From Cylicocyclus nassatus (Eukaryota > Nematoda > Chromadorea > Rhabditida > Strongylidae), in NCBI GenBank assembly GCA_958299035.1, contig CATQJL010000305.1, forward strand, positions 35,787,733 to 35,851,732: a stretch of 64,000 nt of DNA, given 5' to 3'. The notes beneath the pieces are model-generated. The model had not been told where the DNA came from and ran no database searches. It saw only the letters and a list, made by a program, of their open reading frames with translations. A program made the position numbers and the translations under genes. This document shows positions 46,894-59,350 of this stretch, piece after piece. Every line of letters starts with the position of its first letter. Position 1 is the first letter of the stretch.

Positions 46894-49800
46894 TCACGTG
46901 TGCGGGCAGTACAGAAGTCGCCAGTTTTTCCTGTCCCTCGCTTCAGACATCCACGATCTTCTTGGCCGTCGTCGGTGGCTGCGTCCACGAGTTCCAGGGG
47001 CGAAAGTCGTACCCAGCTGATTTCTCAGCTGGTCCATCCGTTCCACGAACACGTCTGCCCATCTCGTCGGTGGTCTTCCTCGAGGACGTTTGGCTTCGCG
47101 AGGAATCCACTCCGATGTTCTTAGTGTCCATCTGTCGTCTGTTCTTCTCATTATGTGACCGGCCCATCGGTGTTTGGCTTTCGCGACGTATTCCGCTGGG
47201 TCACGAAGACGGGACATTCTTCTCATATCCGCGCTGCGAAGTCCGACTAGATGTTGCTTGCGTCGGGTCATCTTCAGAAGACTGCGCTCGAGCGCTTTGT
47301 GGGTGGTCCGTAAAGCTTTCGACGTGGCTACAGTGTCGGCCCAAGTCTCAGCTGCGTAACAGAGCGCCGGGAGAACGGTTGAGTCGAACAGGTGGGCACG
47401 AAGCTCCGGGTCCTTCAGTTGGGCGGTGGCTTCCTTCAGAGGCCCGAAGGCGGCCCAGGCTGCTCTTCTTCTCCTGTTAAGTTCTTCCCTCAAGTCGTTC
47501 TCCATGTTCATCGAACGTCCGAGATACACGTAGGAAGACGTCTCCATAATCGGGGTGCCTTCCAATTCCATTTCTGCATCTTCGCAAAGGGCGTTCTTCA
47601 TGAACTAAGTCTTCTTCCGATTTATTCGCAGTCCGATCTTCTTCCCTACTTCGTTTAGTTCCTTTAGCATCGTCTCTGCTTCGGTGATACTGCTCGAGAA
47701 GAGAACGATGTCGTCCGCAAAACGAAGGTTGGACAGGAATCTCCCATCAACTCGTATGCCTCTCTCGTCCCAGTCCAGTGACTTCATCACCCACTGCAAG
47801 GCCGCGGTGAACAGCTTCGGCGAGATTGTGTCGCCTTGTCGGACCCCCTTCCCGATTGGTATGGTCAGAGGGCGATGGAATAGCTGCATCGTCGTTGTAC
47901 AGTCCTTGTAGCAGTCGGCTAACGTCATCACGTAAGCGGGGTCCACTCCTTGATCGACTAGCGCAGACAGGATGGCGTTGGTTTCGACGCTGCCAAAGGC
48001 TTTCTTGTAGTCGAAAAAGGTTAGGACGAGAGGCAGTCGGTACTCTCGGCAGACTTCTATGACCCTCGAAACGGTCTGGATGTGGTCCATGCAGCTGAAT
48101 CCTTTGCGAAATCCAGCTTGTTTTTGGGGTTGGGCTTCATCCAGTGTCCTTGATATGCGAGCGAGGATAATCTTCGTGAAAAGCTTGTACAGCACACTCA
48201 GCAAGCATATTGGACGATACTCAGATAATCGCCGGGGGCAGGCGGCCATGCGAATTTTGAGCAAGCGCGCACCGGAAAAAAAGTTCTTTGATTTTTTGCG
48301 ATCCGCTTGCAGAAATTTGGAAGAAAATTGGCGAAATTTAAGACCAATGCTTGAAGAACAATCGCGGTTTCTTTATGAATTAGCTGCGGCGCAGTGGCCG
48401 CATTCTCGCGAACTTTCCGCGAGAATATGCAAAAAATTCGGGGGCCGCACGGTCCTTTGTGGAGGACCGCGCAACCCCCAGGTACTTTCCGCTGGGAGAA
48501 AGTACCTCAAACTTGAGTAATTAAACCAACGGTGACACTTCTGCCACACAGAGTCTTACCTGCGCTCGACGTACGCCCGAAAATGCCTAAAAAGAGTCCG
48601 AGCGCTTGCTGAAAGTTTGGTCAGCGCTCGCTGAAAGAAATTATTTGCCGAGCGCTTGCAAAAAATGCTGTATTGCTGCCCGCTGGCAGAATATGCGACC
48701 GTAAAGGAAGTGCCGCCCGCTGAAGGTTTGGCCACGCCCCAAAATTCTGCTGACCGCCTGCAGAAAAGCGCGAGTTTGCGGACCGCCTGCCCCCCGCGAT
48801 TATCTGAGTAGTTCCGAAGATCCTCCTCACCCTTCTTGAAGAAAAGGACGGTTCTTGACGTTCTCCACTGGTCGGGAATCTTCTCCTTCTGAAGGTAAGA
48901 TGTCAAATGCGACGCTAGATCTCGTGTAGGCGGTGTCCTCCGGCTTGCAGAAGTTCGACGGAAAGATGATCTGGTCCTGGAGCCGTGGACGTCTTCATGG
49001 TCTGTATCGCGATACGCACTTCAGCAGGCAGAATTCGTGGTGGTACTTCTCCAGTGGGAACAACGGGCATCGGCACGGGTGTTGATGAGCGGAAGAGGTT
49101 GGTATAGAAGTTCTTCGCGATAGATTCCATCTTGTATCGGCAAGAAGTCGGAGTCCCGTCTTCGTTCAACAGTGCAGCCAGCGGTACGTGATATTCGCAA
49201 AGGTCCCTTCGGCACTTCTTAAGACTTCGTCTTCTTTCGGCTGCTTCCAGTATCTTGGCTTGCCTGTACTTCCTGAGATCCTCTTGCAAAGCTGTTCTGC
49301 AACTGGCGTTGGCTATCAGTCGCTCGAGATGAGTTGCATTCGGATCCTGCCTCAATGATCTTCTTCTTTCGAGCAATTCCTTGGTGGTCTTCGAGATGCG
49401 GTCCAAGTTCTTCTCAGAAGTCACTGAGGCGCATTCTCCGCAGGCTCGCAATCCTTTCAGAAGCCGATCGTAGTCGTACGTTGGGTCCTCCTCGATGGGC
49501 CAGTCACAACTTGATATGAGCTCTTCCAGCCTGTTACCGTCATAAACGACTTCCTTCCTTCTCGCGGCACTATGACAGACTTTCTTTTCCAGCCTTCGGC
49601 TGAGTCGTATCTTCGCTCGAAGGAGGCGGTGATCGCAGCCACTACAGAAGGATGGAACTACAGAGACATCGAGTAAGCTCCACCTTCGGTTGGTGAGAAT
49701 GTGGCAGCATGAGTCGTTCCGTTGGGCGATTCCCAAGTCCACCGGCGATATTCTTTCTTCATGAAGATGGAGTTTCCATGGAAGAGTCGTGCGGCGGAGA

Positions 49801-50302
49801 GGAGACCAACGAGACGGTTGCCGTTTTCGTTTCGGAGCCCATATCCAAACTTCGCGATCCTATATTCCTTTTCTAGTGGCATCCCGATTTTCGCATTGAA
49901 GTCGCCCACAACATACTTGTAGAAGGACTTTTCGTTGCGGACGACCTCCTCCACGTCTTCGTAGAAAGCATCTAGTTCTGAGTCGTCAGCTGCTGATGTT
50001 GGCGAGTAGCAGTTAATGATGCTGATGGTCTTCTGACGTGGAGGGCGTAGTCGTAGGATGCCTAGTCGAGGTGATAGGATCTCGTGCGAATCGACAAGAT
50101 GGACGATAGATGGATGGACGACAAAGCCGACGCCTCCCACGTTTCGTGATGGAACCTTTTCACCACGAATGATGAGGGTCCCATCACTCATCTGTCGCAC
50201 GTCCTTTTTCCTGGACTTCGTTTCCTGCAGAGCGATGATGTGGTAGTTGATGTGCTCTGCAGCGTCGAGAAGAGCGTGGAGGTCGGCGTTTGTGGAGACC
50301 AA
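46894..50302 (-). pseudogene. RTE endonuclease-reverse transcriptase remnant (copy 1)
   Basis: Readable parts on the minus strand: endonuclease (50302-49658, with LQETKSRKK and [10 protein letters not shown]), linker and N-terminal RT (49742-48915, with [13 protein letters not shown]), RT core (48264-47605, with [47 protein letters not shown]), and the C-terminal part (47601-46894, with RRKTAW-like basic stretch and RWAGHIMRR). The pieces lie in different frames and are split by the MITE at 48220-48808. The role of the intact protein is target-primed reverse transcription. Confidence 0.9.
48220..48808. mobile_element. 589-bp MITE inserted in RTE copy 1, TA duplication
   Basis: TA at 48218-48219 and 48809-48810; ends CTCAGATAATCGCCGGGGGC and GCGATTATCTGAG (right). 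The uninterrupted sequence in RTE copy 2 (complement of about 54424-54440) has the single TA. The interior is GC-rich with short inverted blocks. The same terminal motif (cagacaatcgccgggggcag / gcgattgtctgag) is found at 43144 and 43455 inside the nested foldback. Confidence 0.9.
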
Positions 50303-50882
50303 GGGTCTAACGAGCTATGCAGACGGAGCGAAAGCGCAGCCGTGCACTCTCTCCAACATTTTTGCCTCATCATTCTCTTGCAAACAGAAATAGTTATATC
50401 CTGGCGTTGTAGGTGCAGAGCATGAGGCAGTCTCCATGGCGTGTCATCCGGGCAGACGTGTCGTTTTTGTCCAATCCGAAAGACGCCCTGAGTACCCTGA
50501 CATCGTTCTTGCTACCACCCGGCGCCGTAGGCGGGATACGATGTGCAGGGTTTCTTTCTAATCTTCTAACTGGAGGAGTAATATGAATTTTCCCCTACAA
50601 GAGGTGGCTTACTAGGCCTACTCTTGATTTCCACGGGGCGATCGCTGACCCCGGGCTTGGAGCGGGGAGGGACCGCCTAGCGACCAGAAGAAGCCAGACG
50701 GCGGAGGATCTGGCGTGGCCAGTTCTTAGCTAGGAATCCGGCCGAAACCGGAAACGTCGAACTCCTTCACAGCTTGTGAGGCCCTACCAGAGTATACACT
50801 CGGCTGTGCATCGCAGTTCGACACCCAGTGTCACCCCCACGCCACGATGAGACGACTGACCATTGTGGGGGTTGCATATGTT

Positions 50883-52116
50883 GATGAGTATGTATTAAGT
50901 GGAATTGATCAGGTGGATGGTAACCTTTGAAAGTCTGAACCACCAAAGGAATATTTTCGTAAATATCCTGTTGCATTGGAGCCTGACCAAACCGCACGCA
51001 AAAATTAAAAAAAAAGCTCAACCCTTTCAGAGCCTTTTCATCTCTTAGCTAGTGACTAGTCATTCACATTTTGAGCTAGAGTCTAACAATAAATAGATGA
51101 CGTAAGTGATGCAACTATGTATGAGTGATTGTAGAATAATAGAGCTAACGAGGACAAGTAAAGCATTTCCTGAAGGAGTATGCTTCTGATTTCTCCGACC
51201 GCCATGAACTCTAGCTCATGATAAATATTGATCTAGCGGCCAGCGCGCGCGCTTGGCGAGTATAAAAGCTGCTTGGAATCAAGAGAGGGGCTCTCGCGCT
51301 TCCATTCTCCTTTACCTCCCAGCACAGGGACGGTCCTCTAAGCTTCCCCTTCTTTATGTTTCTCGTATTTGACTGTAAAGCAACCTGTTGAAATAACATT
51401 TGATTCAACTGGCTTGGCACCGTCGAGGGGGGCTTCATGACCTAATTGAGGCTAGGTAATGTTTAGAGAGCACTCGCGCGAGAGAGACGCAGGTGCGTCG
51501 CGGGCGCGAACGGCCTCAATTACGTCACAAAGCCCCTCCTCGATGGTGCCAAGAATCAAAGGTTAGATAGCGCTCACCGGAAAGGGAATGGAAGTAGGTA
51601 TCCAATATTGTCTTAGCTAAGTTATGAGAAGTAGAAGTCGTTAAGTGGGAATGGAAGGAGAGTAGGATGCTTTTATTAGGCGATGTTTATTGCAACTAAT
51701 GAAGTTACTTAGGATGTGTAATGCATATATATTTGGACTGCGAGCACGGTTCACAACCAGGTGCATCGACCGGGAACAAGAAGGGAGCCAGAAGACCTCC
51801 AACCGACCACTGGCTTAAGAGTAGAACTTATAAGAATCAATGCGAAATTGGATAACATGGAGGAAAATTAACATTGCGGTGATTGCAGTGAGTTATAGGT
51901 TGCAAATCTAAATAACTGGGTAAGCGGGGTTTTGATGAAATAAACTGAAAATGAGAGGGACAATTTCTATTCGCATTTCTATTGGTGGTATTTAAGGATC
52001 GAAAGAGACCGATTGCCACTTATGGGGAATTCAGAAGATCAATAAAGGTAGATGGCCATATAAACACTGATTAATGACGTTTAATTAATTCAGCATGCAT
52101 CACAGTTTCACACGAA
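50883..52116. other. Spacer between head-to-head RTE copies
   Basis: No gene recognised. It contains one small MITE (51413-51553). A purine/GC-rich block with tataaaag at about 51259 may be a fragment of a promoter-bearing repeat. Confidence 0.4.
51413..51553. mobile_element. 141-bp MITE-like inverted repeat
   Basis: cttggcaccgtcgaggggg...cctaattgaggc pairs with gcctcaattacgtcac...cccctcctcgatggtgccaag. The arms are about 40 bp, with a GC-rich loop containing a ctcgcgcgag palindrome. Confidence 0.7.
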
Positions 52117-52457
52117 CCAGTCGAATGTCTGGAAAACCGTTACTGGCAGAAAAAAACGGAAGGGAAGAAATACGGGAAAGAATGGCGAAAACGGAAGGAT
52201 ATGTGAAAAGCAGTGGCGTACCGGTGGAGAAGAGGCAGCCACCTCCCCCCCCCCTCTTCCCTCACCCGAGAATGGGTCGCGAAAAATTAGAAAATCTCCT
52301 AAATGAGTCAAAAAAATGATGCAAGAGATTTGTTTTTACTTTTGAATAAATAAGATAACATCTTGTATTGTTTAGTCATTTCGTCTTGATTATGAAACAT
52401 GTGCTAAATTTCTTAGGAACTTGCTAAAAGACAATACATATTTCAGTCAACACGTAA

Positions 52458-55400
52458 CCCCCACAAAGGTCGCCCGCCTCATCGTGGCGTGGGGTGACAC
52501 TGGGTGTCGAACTGCGATGCACAGCCGAGTGTATACTCTGGCAGGGCCTCCCAAGCTGTGAAGGAGTTCGACGTTTCCGGTTTCGGCCGGATGCCTAGCT
52601 AAGAGCCGGCCAGGCCAGATCCGCCGCCGTCTGGTTTTCAGGTCGCTAGGCGGTTCTCCCCGCTCCAAGCCCGGGGTCAGCGATCGCCCCGTGGAAATCA
52701 AGAGTTGGCCTAGTAAGTCTGCTCTTGTAGGGGAAAAATCTCATTACTCTACCAGTTAGAAGAATAGAAAGAAACCCTGTACATCGGATCCCGCCTACGG
52801 CGCCGGGTGGTAGCAAGACTGATGTCAGGGTTCTCAGGGCGCCTTTTGGATTGGACAAAAACGACACGTCTGCCCGGACGACACGCCACGGAGACTGCCT
52901 CATGCTCTGCACCTACAACGCCAGGACAGTCTCCACAAACGCCGACCTCCACGCTCTTCTCGACGCTGCAGAGCACATCAAGTACCACATCATCGCTCTG
53001 CAGGAAACGAAGTCCAGGAAGAAGGACGTGCGACAGATGAATGATGGAACACTCATCATTCGTGGTGAGAAGGTTCCATCACGAAACGTGGGAGGTGTTG
53101 GCTTTGTCGTCCACCCATCTATCGTCCATCTTGTCGATTCGCATGAGATCCTATCACCCCGACTAGCCATCCTACGACTACGCCCTCCACATCAGAAGAC
53201 CATCAGCATCATCAACTGCTACTCTCCAACATCAGCAGCTGACGACTCAGAACTGGATACTTTCTACGAAGACGTGGAGGAGGTCGTCCGCAACGAAAAG
53301 TCCTTCTACAAGTATGTTGTGGGCGACTTCAATGCGAAAAGCGGGATGCCACTAGAAAAGGAATATAGGATCGGGAAGTTTGGATATGGGCTCCGGAACG
53401 AAAACGGCAACCGTCTTGTTGGGCTTCTCTCCGCCGCACGACTTTTCCATGGAAATTCTATCTTCATGAAGAAAGAACATCGCCGGTGGACATGGGAATC
53501 GCCCAACGGAACGACTCACGCGGAGATCGACCACATTCTCGCCAACCGAAGGTGGAGCTTGCTCGATGTCTCAGTAGTTCCATCCTTCTGCAGTGGCTCC
53601 GATCACCGCCTCCTTCGAGCGAAGATACGACTCAGCCGAAGGCTGGAAAAGAAAGTCTGCCACAGTGCAGCGAGAAGGAAGGAAGTCGTTTACGACGGTA
53701 ACAGGCTGGAGGAGCTCATATCAAGATGTGACTGGCCCATCGAAGAGGACCCAACGTACGACTACGACCGGCTTCTGAAAGGATTGCGAGCCTGCGGAGA
53801 ATGTGCCTCAGTGACTTCTGAGAAAAACTTGGAACGTATTTCGAAAACCACCAAGGAATTGCTCGAAAGAAGAAGATTTCTGAGGCAGGATCCGAATGCA
53901 ACCCATCTCGAGCGACTGATAGCCAACGCCAGTTGCAGAACAGCTTTGCAGGAGGATCTCAGGAAGTACAGGCAAGCCAAGATACTGGAAGCAGCCGAAG
54001 AAAGACGAAGTCTTAAGAAATGCCGAAGGGACCTTCGCGAATATCACGTACCGCTGGCTGCACTATTGAACGAAGACGGGACTCCGACTTCTTCCCGATA
54101 CAAGATGGAATCTATCGCGAAGAACTTCTATACCAACCTCTTCCGCTCATCAACACCCGTGCCGATGCCCGTTGTTCCCACTGGAGAAGTACCACCACGA
54201 ATTCTACCTGCTGAAGTGCGCACGGCGATTCAGACCATGAAGACATCCACGGCTGCAGGACCAGACCTTCTTTCCGTCGAATTTCTGCGAGCCGGAGGAC
54301 AACGTCTACACGAGATTCTCGCGTCGCACCTGACATCTTACCTTCAGAAGGAGAGGATTCCCGACCAGTGGAGAACGTCAAGAACCGTCCTTCTTTTTAA
54401 GAAGGGTGAACGGGAAGATCTTCGAAATTACCGTCCAATATGCCTGCTGAGTGTGCTGTACAAGCTCTTCACGAAGATTATCCTCGCACGCATATCTAGG
54501 ACACTGGATGAAGCCCAACCCCAAGAACAAGCTGGATTTCGCAAAGGATTCAGCTGCATGGACCACATCCAGACGGTTTCGAGGGTCATAGAAGTCTGCC
54601 GGGAGTACCGACTGCCTCTCGTCCTAACCTTCGTCGACTACGAGAAAGCCTTCGACAGCGTCGAAACCAACGCCATCCTGTCAGCGCTAGTCGATCAAGG
54701 AGTGGAACCAGCTTACGTGAGGACACTAGCCGACTGCTACAAGGACTGTACAACAACGATGCAGCTATTCCATCGCCCCCTAACCATTCTAATTGGGAAG
54801 GGGGTTCGATAAGGCGACACTATTTCGCCGAAGCTGTTCACCGCGGCCTTGCAGTGGGTGATGAAGTCACTAGACTGGGAAGAGAGAGGCTACGAGTTGA
54901 TGGGAGATTCCTATCCAACCTTCGTTTTGCGGATGGCATCGTCCTTTTCTCGAGCAGTATCACTGAAGCAGAGGCGATGCTGAAGGAATTAAACGAAATA
55001 GGGAAGAAGATCGGACTGCGAATAAATCGGAAGAAGACTCAGTTCATGAAGAACGCCCTTTGCGAAGATGCAGAAATGGAATTGGAAGGCACCCCTATCA
55101 TGGAGACGTCTTCTTACGTGTATCTCGGACGTTCGATGAACATGGAGAACGACTTGAGAGAAGAACTTAACAGGAGAAGAAGAGGAGCCTGGGCCGCCTT
55201 CGGGCCTCTGAAGGAAGCCACCGACCAACTGACGGACCCGGAGCTTCGTGCCCACCTGTTCGACTCAACCGTTCTCCCAGCGCTCTGCTACGCAGCTGAG
55301 ACTTGGGCCGACACCGTAGCCACGTCGAAAGCTTTAAGGACCACCCACAGAGCGCTCGAGCGCAGTCTTCTGAAGATGACCCGACACAAGCAACATCTAG

Positions 55401-55795
55401 TCGGACTTCGCAGCACGGATATGAGAAGAATGTCCCGTCTTCGTGACCCAGCGGAATACGTTGCGAAAGCGAAACACCGATGGACCGGTCACATAATGAG
55501 AAGAACGGACGATAGATGGACATTAAGAACATCTGAGTGGATTCCTCGCGATGCCAAACGTCCTCGAGGAAGACCACCGACGACATGGGCAGACGTGTTC
55601 GTGGAACGGATGGACCAGCTGAGAAATCAGCTGGATACGATTCTTGCCCCTGGAACTCGTGGACGCAGCCACCGACGACGACCAAGAAGATCGTGGATGT
55701 CCGAAGCGAGGGACAAGGATCAATGGCGACTTCTGTACTGGGGCCCGCACGTCACGTGAGGACGGGCCATCTAACTATCTAAGTAAGTAAGTAAG
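52458..55795 (+). mobile_element. RTE-type non-LTR retrotransposon, copy 2, full-length but inactive
   Basis: Flanked by TCAACACGTAA at 52447-52457 and 55796-55806 (11 bp). The left duplication arm has the same sequence once, uninterrupted, at 27031-27041 (reverse complement). The element starts CCCCCAC and ends aagtaagtaagtaag. It is 3338 bp long, apparently complete, with a GC-rich 5' leader. The short divergence from copy 1 and clean TSD suggest recent activity of the family. Confidence 0.95.
52851..55759 (+). pseudogene. RTE endonuclease-reverse transcriptase, disabled (copy 2)
   Basis: The first open part (52851-54812, 653 codons) holds an APE-type endonuclease: TYNAR at residues 21-25, LQETK at 50-54, [10 protein letters not shown] at 156-165, EIDHIL at 225-230, and SDHRLL at 250-255. 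RT begins with [14 protein letters not shown] near residue 523, and [11 protein letters not shown] near 593. It is stopped at 54810 where copy 1 has a Gln codon, then loses one base near 54890. The second part (54854-55759) has FADG instead of the FADD catalytic pair and continues to the C-terminal region. The start chosen is the first Met of the frame; the true start may lie upstream. Confidence 0.92.
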
Positions 55796-56073
55796 TCAAC
55801 ACGTAAGGCAATAAAGTCAAGTGGAGAGGAGAGGATGAATGACACATTGCTGATGACCTTCCTCCATCATTACCCTCTGATGAAAAACCAAAAAGTTTTT
55901 AAACAGAAGTTGATGAAAAGATGTGATTAGAATTTTAAATACATCTTATTAATTTTAGAAGCTTCCACAAATCTTCAAATCCGATCTTCAACCGTTCATT
56001 GAATTTGTGATAGTAAGATAAAGGCCCGTAGTAAAGCTGCATCAGTCAATTTCAACTGAATGAAAATTCAATT

Positions 56074-56328
56074 GTGGCTTCGACGAGTCAGCTTGCCTTC
56101 AGTCGAGCCATTGATCCATATCGTTCATTTACACTTAATTATTCTCGAGAAGACCACGTATTGTACAAGTCAGAACTCGTAATTTACCCCATTCAAATAT
56201 TCTACACTAGAAATGAAAAGAGTGGTTTAAACTTGTCAGATATGTATGATGTGACTTCCACTAGGCTGATTCCAAGAACGGATGATAGCTCTAAGCTCGT
56301 ATGTGGGAAAATCGTTTTAGAAAAGTGA
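56074..56328 (+). other. Right-arm counterpart of the shared open frame
   Basis: Reads 84 codons (IYPIQIFYTRNEKSGLNLSD) with the same end and the same gtgagttc boundary as 26509-26778. Differences are substitutions without frameshift. Family not recognised. Confidence 0.25.
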
Positions 56329-56939
56329 GTTCAAGCGCACTGTTGGAGGGTTAAAAGTACAACATGGCCTAATAGTCAGCTCTTGCGATTATGTGGGCGC
56401 ATGATTTATTAACGAGTCATTACTAACACATCTTTTTGGTAGTAATGATCATCTCTCTAAATTCAAGCTCCGTCTTTGTTAACTGTCATATGCAATTGCC
56501 TTCGAAAACGCCAAACAATTGTTTGCATCATCTGTCATACCGCTCAAGCGTATTCCCACTGTCTCCTCAGGACGGTCATATCACGAGCGAATGAGAGCCT
56601 TACTAGTGTGGAGTATGAATCTAGTCTCTTAATACTCGATTGCCGAAACGAGCGTCTTTCACATGCAAGAAATGATAAAGATAGCAATTAGCTGCACTTC
56701 GTGATCGCCTCGCATCATCTTTTTCGTTTTTCCAAGATTTGGCTACAGCCCCTCCACCATATTTTGAGCTACTCAGAACACAACATAATGGACGAAATGC
56801 TATTTCCAACAGTCTATCACATATTTTACAGTTCCGGCTTCATCTTAAACTTTTATCCTGTTCAGGGACTCCACCTGTCTTGAAAACATTTGAATCTCTT
56901 GACTTCGACTCCTATAATGCAATGCACAGATCTAATTAG

Positions 56940-57413
56940 CAAGGGATGGATACTTGGTCGAAGTGGCGTTTCCATATACAATGCAACGTATAATATCTTA
57001 TAGAGCATGGAATGCTGATTTCAAAACTACTTTCGATATCTGCAAAGCACTTCCGGGAGGGGAGTTATGGTAGTTTTTTGGTGCAAAGATTTGAAAGCGC
57101 CGTTATAACAAAATGTATGGGAACCCATAGTCCGCGCGCTCAGATGAGGCCATGGTTGCGACATAGGCGTATTATAGAACAAAGACCTCAAATCCAGTAA
57201 ACTCATTCAGTCATTACTCCTTTCAAGCGTCGGAAATACCTCAATATCTATTTTATCTCAGCCAAACCATTTTTTTTCAAAAAATTTCCAGAACTTCCCT
57301 CCCAGAAGCACTTTGCAGATTTGAAAGGCAGATTTGGAATTAGTGTTTCATGCTCTATAAGATAGTATACATCTCATATGGAAGCGCTACTTCGACCAAG
57401 TATCCATCCCTTG
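56940..57413. mobile_element. ~474-bp foldback insertion in the right arm
   Basis: Ends caagggatggatacttggtc and gaccaagtatccatcccttg. The arms pair through gaagtggcgtttccatata / catatggaagcgctacttc and agcacttccgggagggg / cttccctcccagaagcact. The left arm at about 25480-25510 lacks it (ttagttaactgtcttag in its place). Its target duplication is not clear, perhaps TAA/TAG. Confidence 0.8.
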
Positions 57414-58059
57414 TAAGACATCGCTGAGCTTCTACCTCTTTTTAACCACTCCCGTGAAAGTTTTGCATAGAAGCCACTGATAACCTTTCAATCAAGCAAA
57501 TTCGGAACAGTTCGCATAGTTGTTAACAAGATGACAAGAAATGAAGGTAATGCAAAGGGAGGAATTCTTGATAAGAGTTTTTATATGAAATTCTGCGAGC
57601 AAGTTGAGTTCCAACAGGGACACAGCCACTTAGGCATCCACCGAGTTCTGATGAACTCCAGAGTGTGCAGCGGTGATTACCTGTTTGAAGGGCACCTGCT
57701 TGTCTCAATACCCCGCAGATGTTGATAGTTCTACAAAACATTTGCTTCGCATACAAAGAAAGCAATGATTGCTATAAGGACCTGCACTGAGACTTGCCCT
57801 CATTTCGTACTTCCAATAATGATACATCGTCTCCAGTACTGTGAGAGTCAGAACCACTTTCGAACAGTGAAACAAATATCGTTCCTTGTAGCACCAAAAG
57901 TAGGCCGAACAATAAAAATTATAACCTTTCTCAAAACGCATATACAGTTTGTCCCAAGACACCTAAAAGGCAGTCGTTAGATTGAACTGACGATAAACAG
58001 CGTCAACAATAAAGGATGTACATGTTCATTGTGAAATCAGCTATCATATGTCCAGCGTA

Positions 58060-59350
58060 AAAGTAAAAAAAAGTGCCGTCATGTTTTAGCTAGCCAAACT
58101 CATCCGTATGCACGTATATCACGGGAGGAGGGGAGGGGATCTGGGGTGAGGACTATGGGCCGCATGCATTAACATCCCCGCCAGGGAGGGGATTGCAGCT
58201 CAAAAAGCTTCATGTTGCGAAGCTCCGAACTTCTAGATTCCACGCTGTCTGCCCATCGGTAAGTATTCCTACCATCCTTCACTATGAATATTGAACAGGA
58301 GTGAGAAGCTGTGCAAGCGCATTTCCTAGCGTTTTGTGTGATCCCCTGATGATCCCCAGTGGTGACCGTCTTTTCTTCAAACTCGCTTTTCTTTCTTCGA
58401 AGTCAATGAAAACGTGCCAAAGTTGTAAAAGTTGTACTGATTATCTATCCCAACACTGCCAACAATAAGCATGTTGCTAAGAACAAATTGTTTTTGAAAA
58501 ATCGAATTTTTCGACAAAACCCAGCTTTCCGTTTGGTTCATCACAAATTCCATGACTCCAATACATCATTTGTTCTTACCAGCAACAAACTCATCACTGT
58601 TCTTTCAGTTAATCAGTACAACTTTGGCCCATTTTCGTTGATTTTAAAGAAAAAAACGAGGAAAACGCTTCTGTTCTCCGAAGAGAACAGGTCGACCGCG
58701 GGGATCATCAGGGAATCATACGAAATGCTGGAAAGCGGCTTGTACAGCTTTGCTCCTGTTCAATATGTTCATAGTGAAGGAAAGTAGGAATACTTACGGA
58801 GAAATATACAGCGTGAAATCCAGATATCTGGAGCTCCAGGATATGAAGCTTTTTTTGTAAGCTGCGATCCCCTCCCCAGCGGGATTTTAATTCATGCAGC
58901 CCTTATGCCGCCGAAAGTAGTAGGATCCGCGCGGACAATGCAGCAGATACTCAGCCTTTGCATGTACTGGAAGGTGCAATTGCTGCAGATGTCCAGCGGG
59001 ACCTCCCCCTTTCGATTACATGTAGTCCCCTACAAGGGGATTTGAGAAGGGAAGGGTCATATCTCACTGCTCTGGATATCTGTCTTCTTCTTTCTTTATC
59101 TGCATTATGATAGTTCTCATACCGTGATACCTGCGCATAACGGTTGCAAGGGTATTGCTATACACCCAAGGAATCACACAAAATAGTGAAAATCTAATCT
59201 GGTACGGCAATACCCTGGCATCCATTATGCGCAGGTATCACGGACAAGAACCATCACATAGATAGAGAAAGAAAAAGAAAGAAAGATGTCTAGACGAGAG
59301 ATATGACCACGGTCAAGCAAGGGGTGTGGCACACGATCGCTGGTTACGAC
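58060..59350. repeat. Foldback family F1, right-arm copy
   Basis: Reverse-complement counterpart of 23486-24850, with the same nested arms (ggggaggggatctggg, cgaagctccgaacttct, tgatccccgcgg-type, ggtatcacggtatgag). The internal frame at 58488-58787 arises from the palindrome. Confidence 0.75.

Larger units (their letters stand above)
46865..50871 (-). mobile_element. RTE-type non-LTR retrotransposon, copy 1, interrupted
   Basis: Flanked by an exact 11-bp duplication TTGCATATGTT at 46854-46864 and 50872-50882. Read on the minus strand it begins CCCCCAC, runs through an endonuclease and RT region and ends in (TAAG)n, all matching copy 2. Decay: a 589-bp MITE inside the RT region, an ~95-bp insertion in the endonuclease region (about 50300-50395), and several frameshifts. 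Its FADDIVLF catalytic motif (about 47700) is intact, unlike copy 2. The two copies lie head to head about 1.6 kb apart. Confidence 0.95.

Noticed and set aside
52851..54812. 653-residue frame as a host enzyme
   Set aside because: It is the endonuclease-RT of an RTE retrotransposon with TSD and (TAAG)n tail, stopped early.
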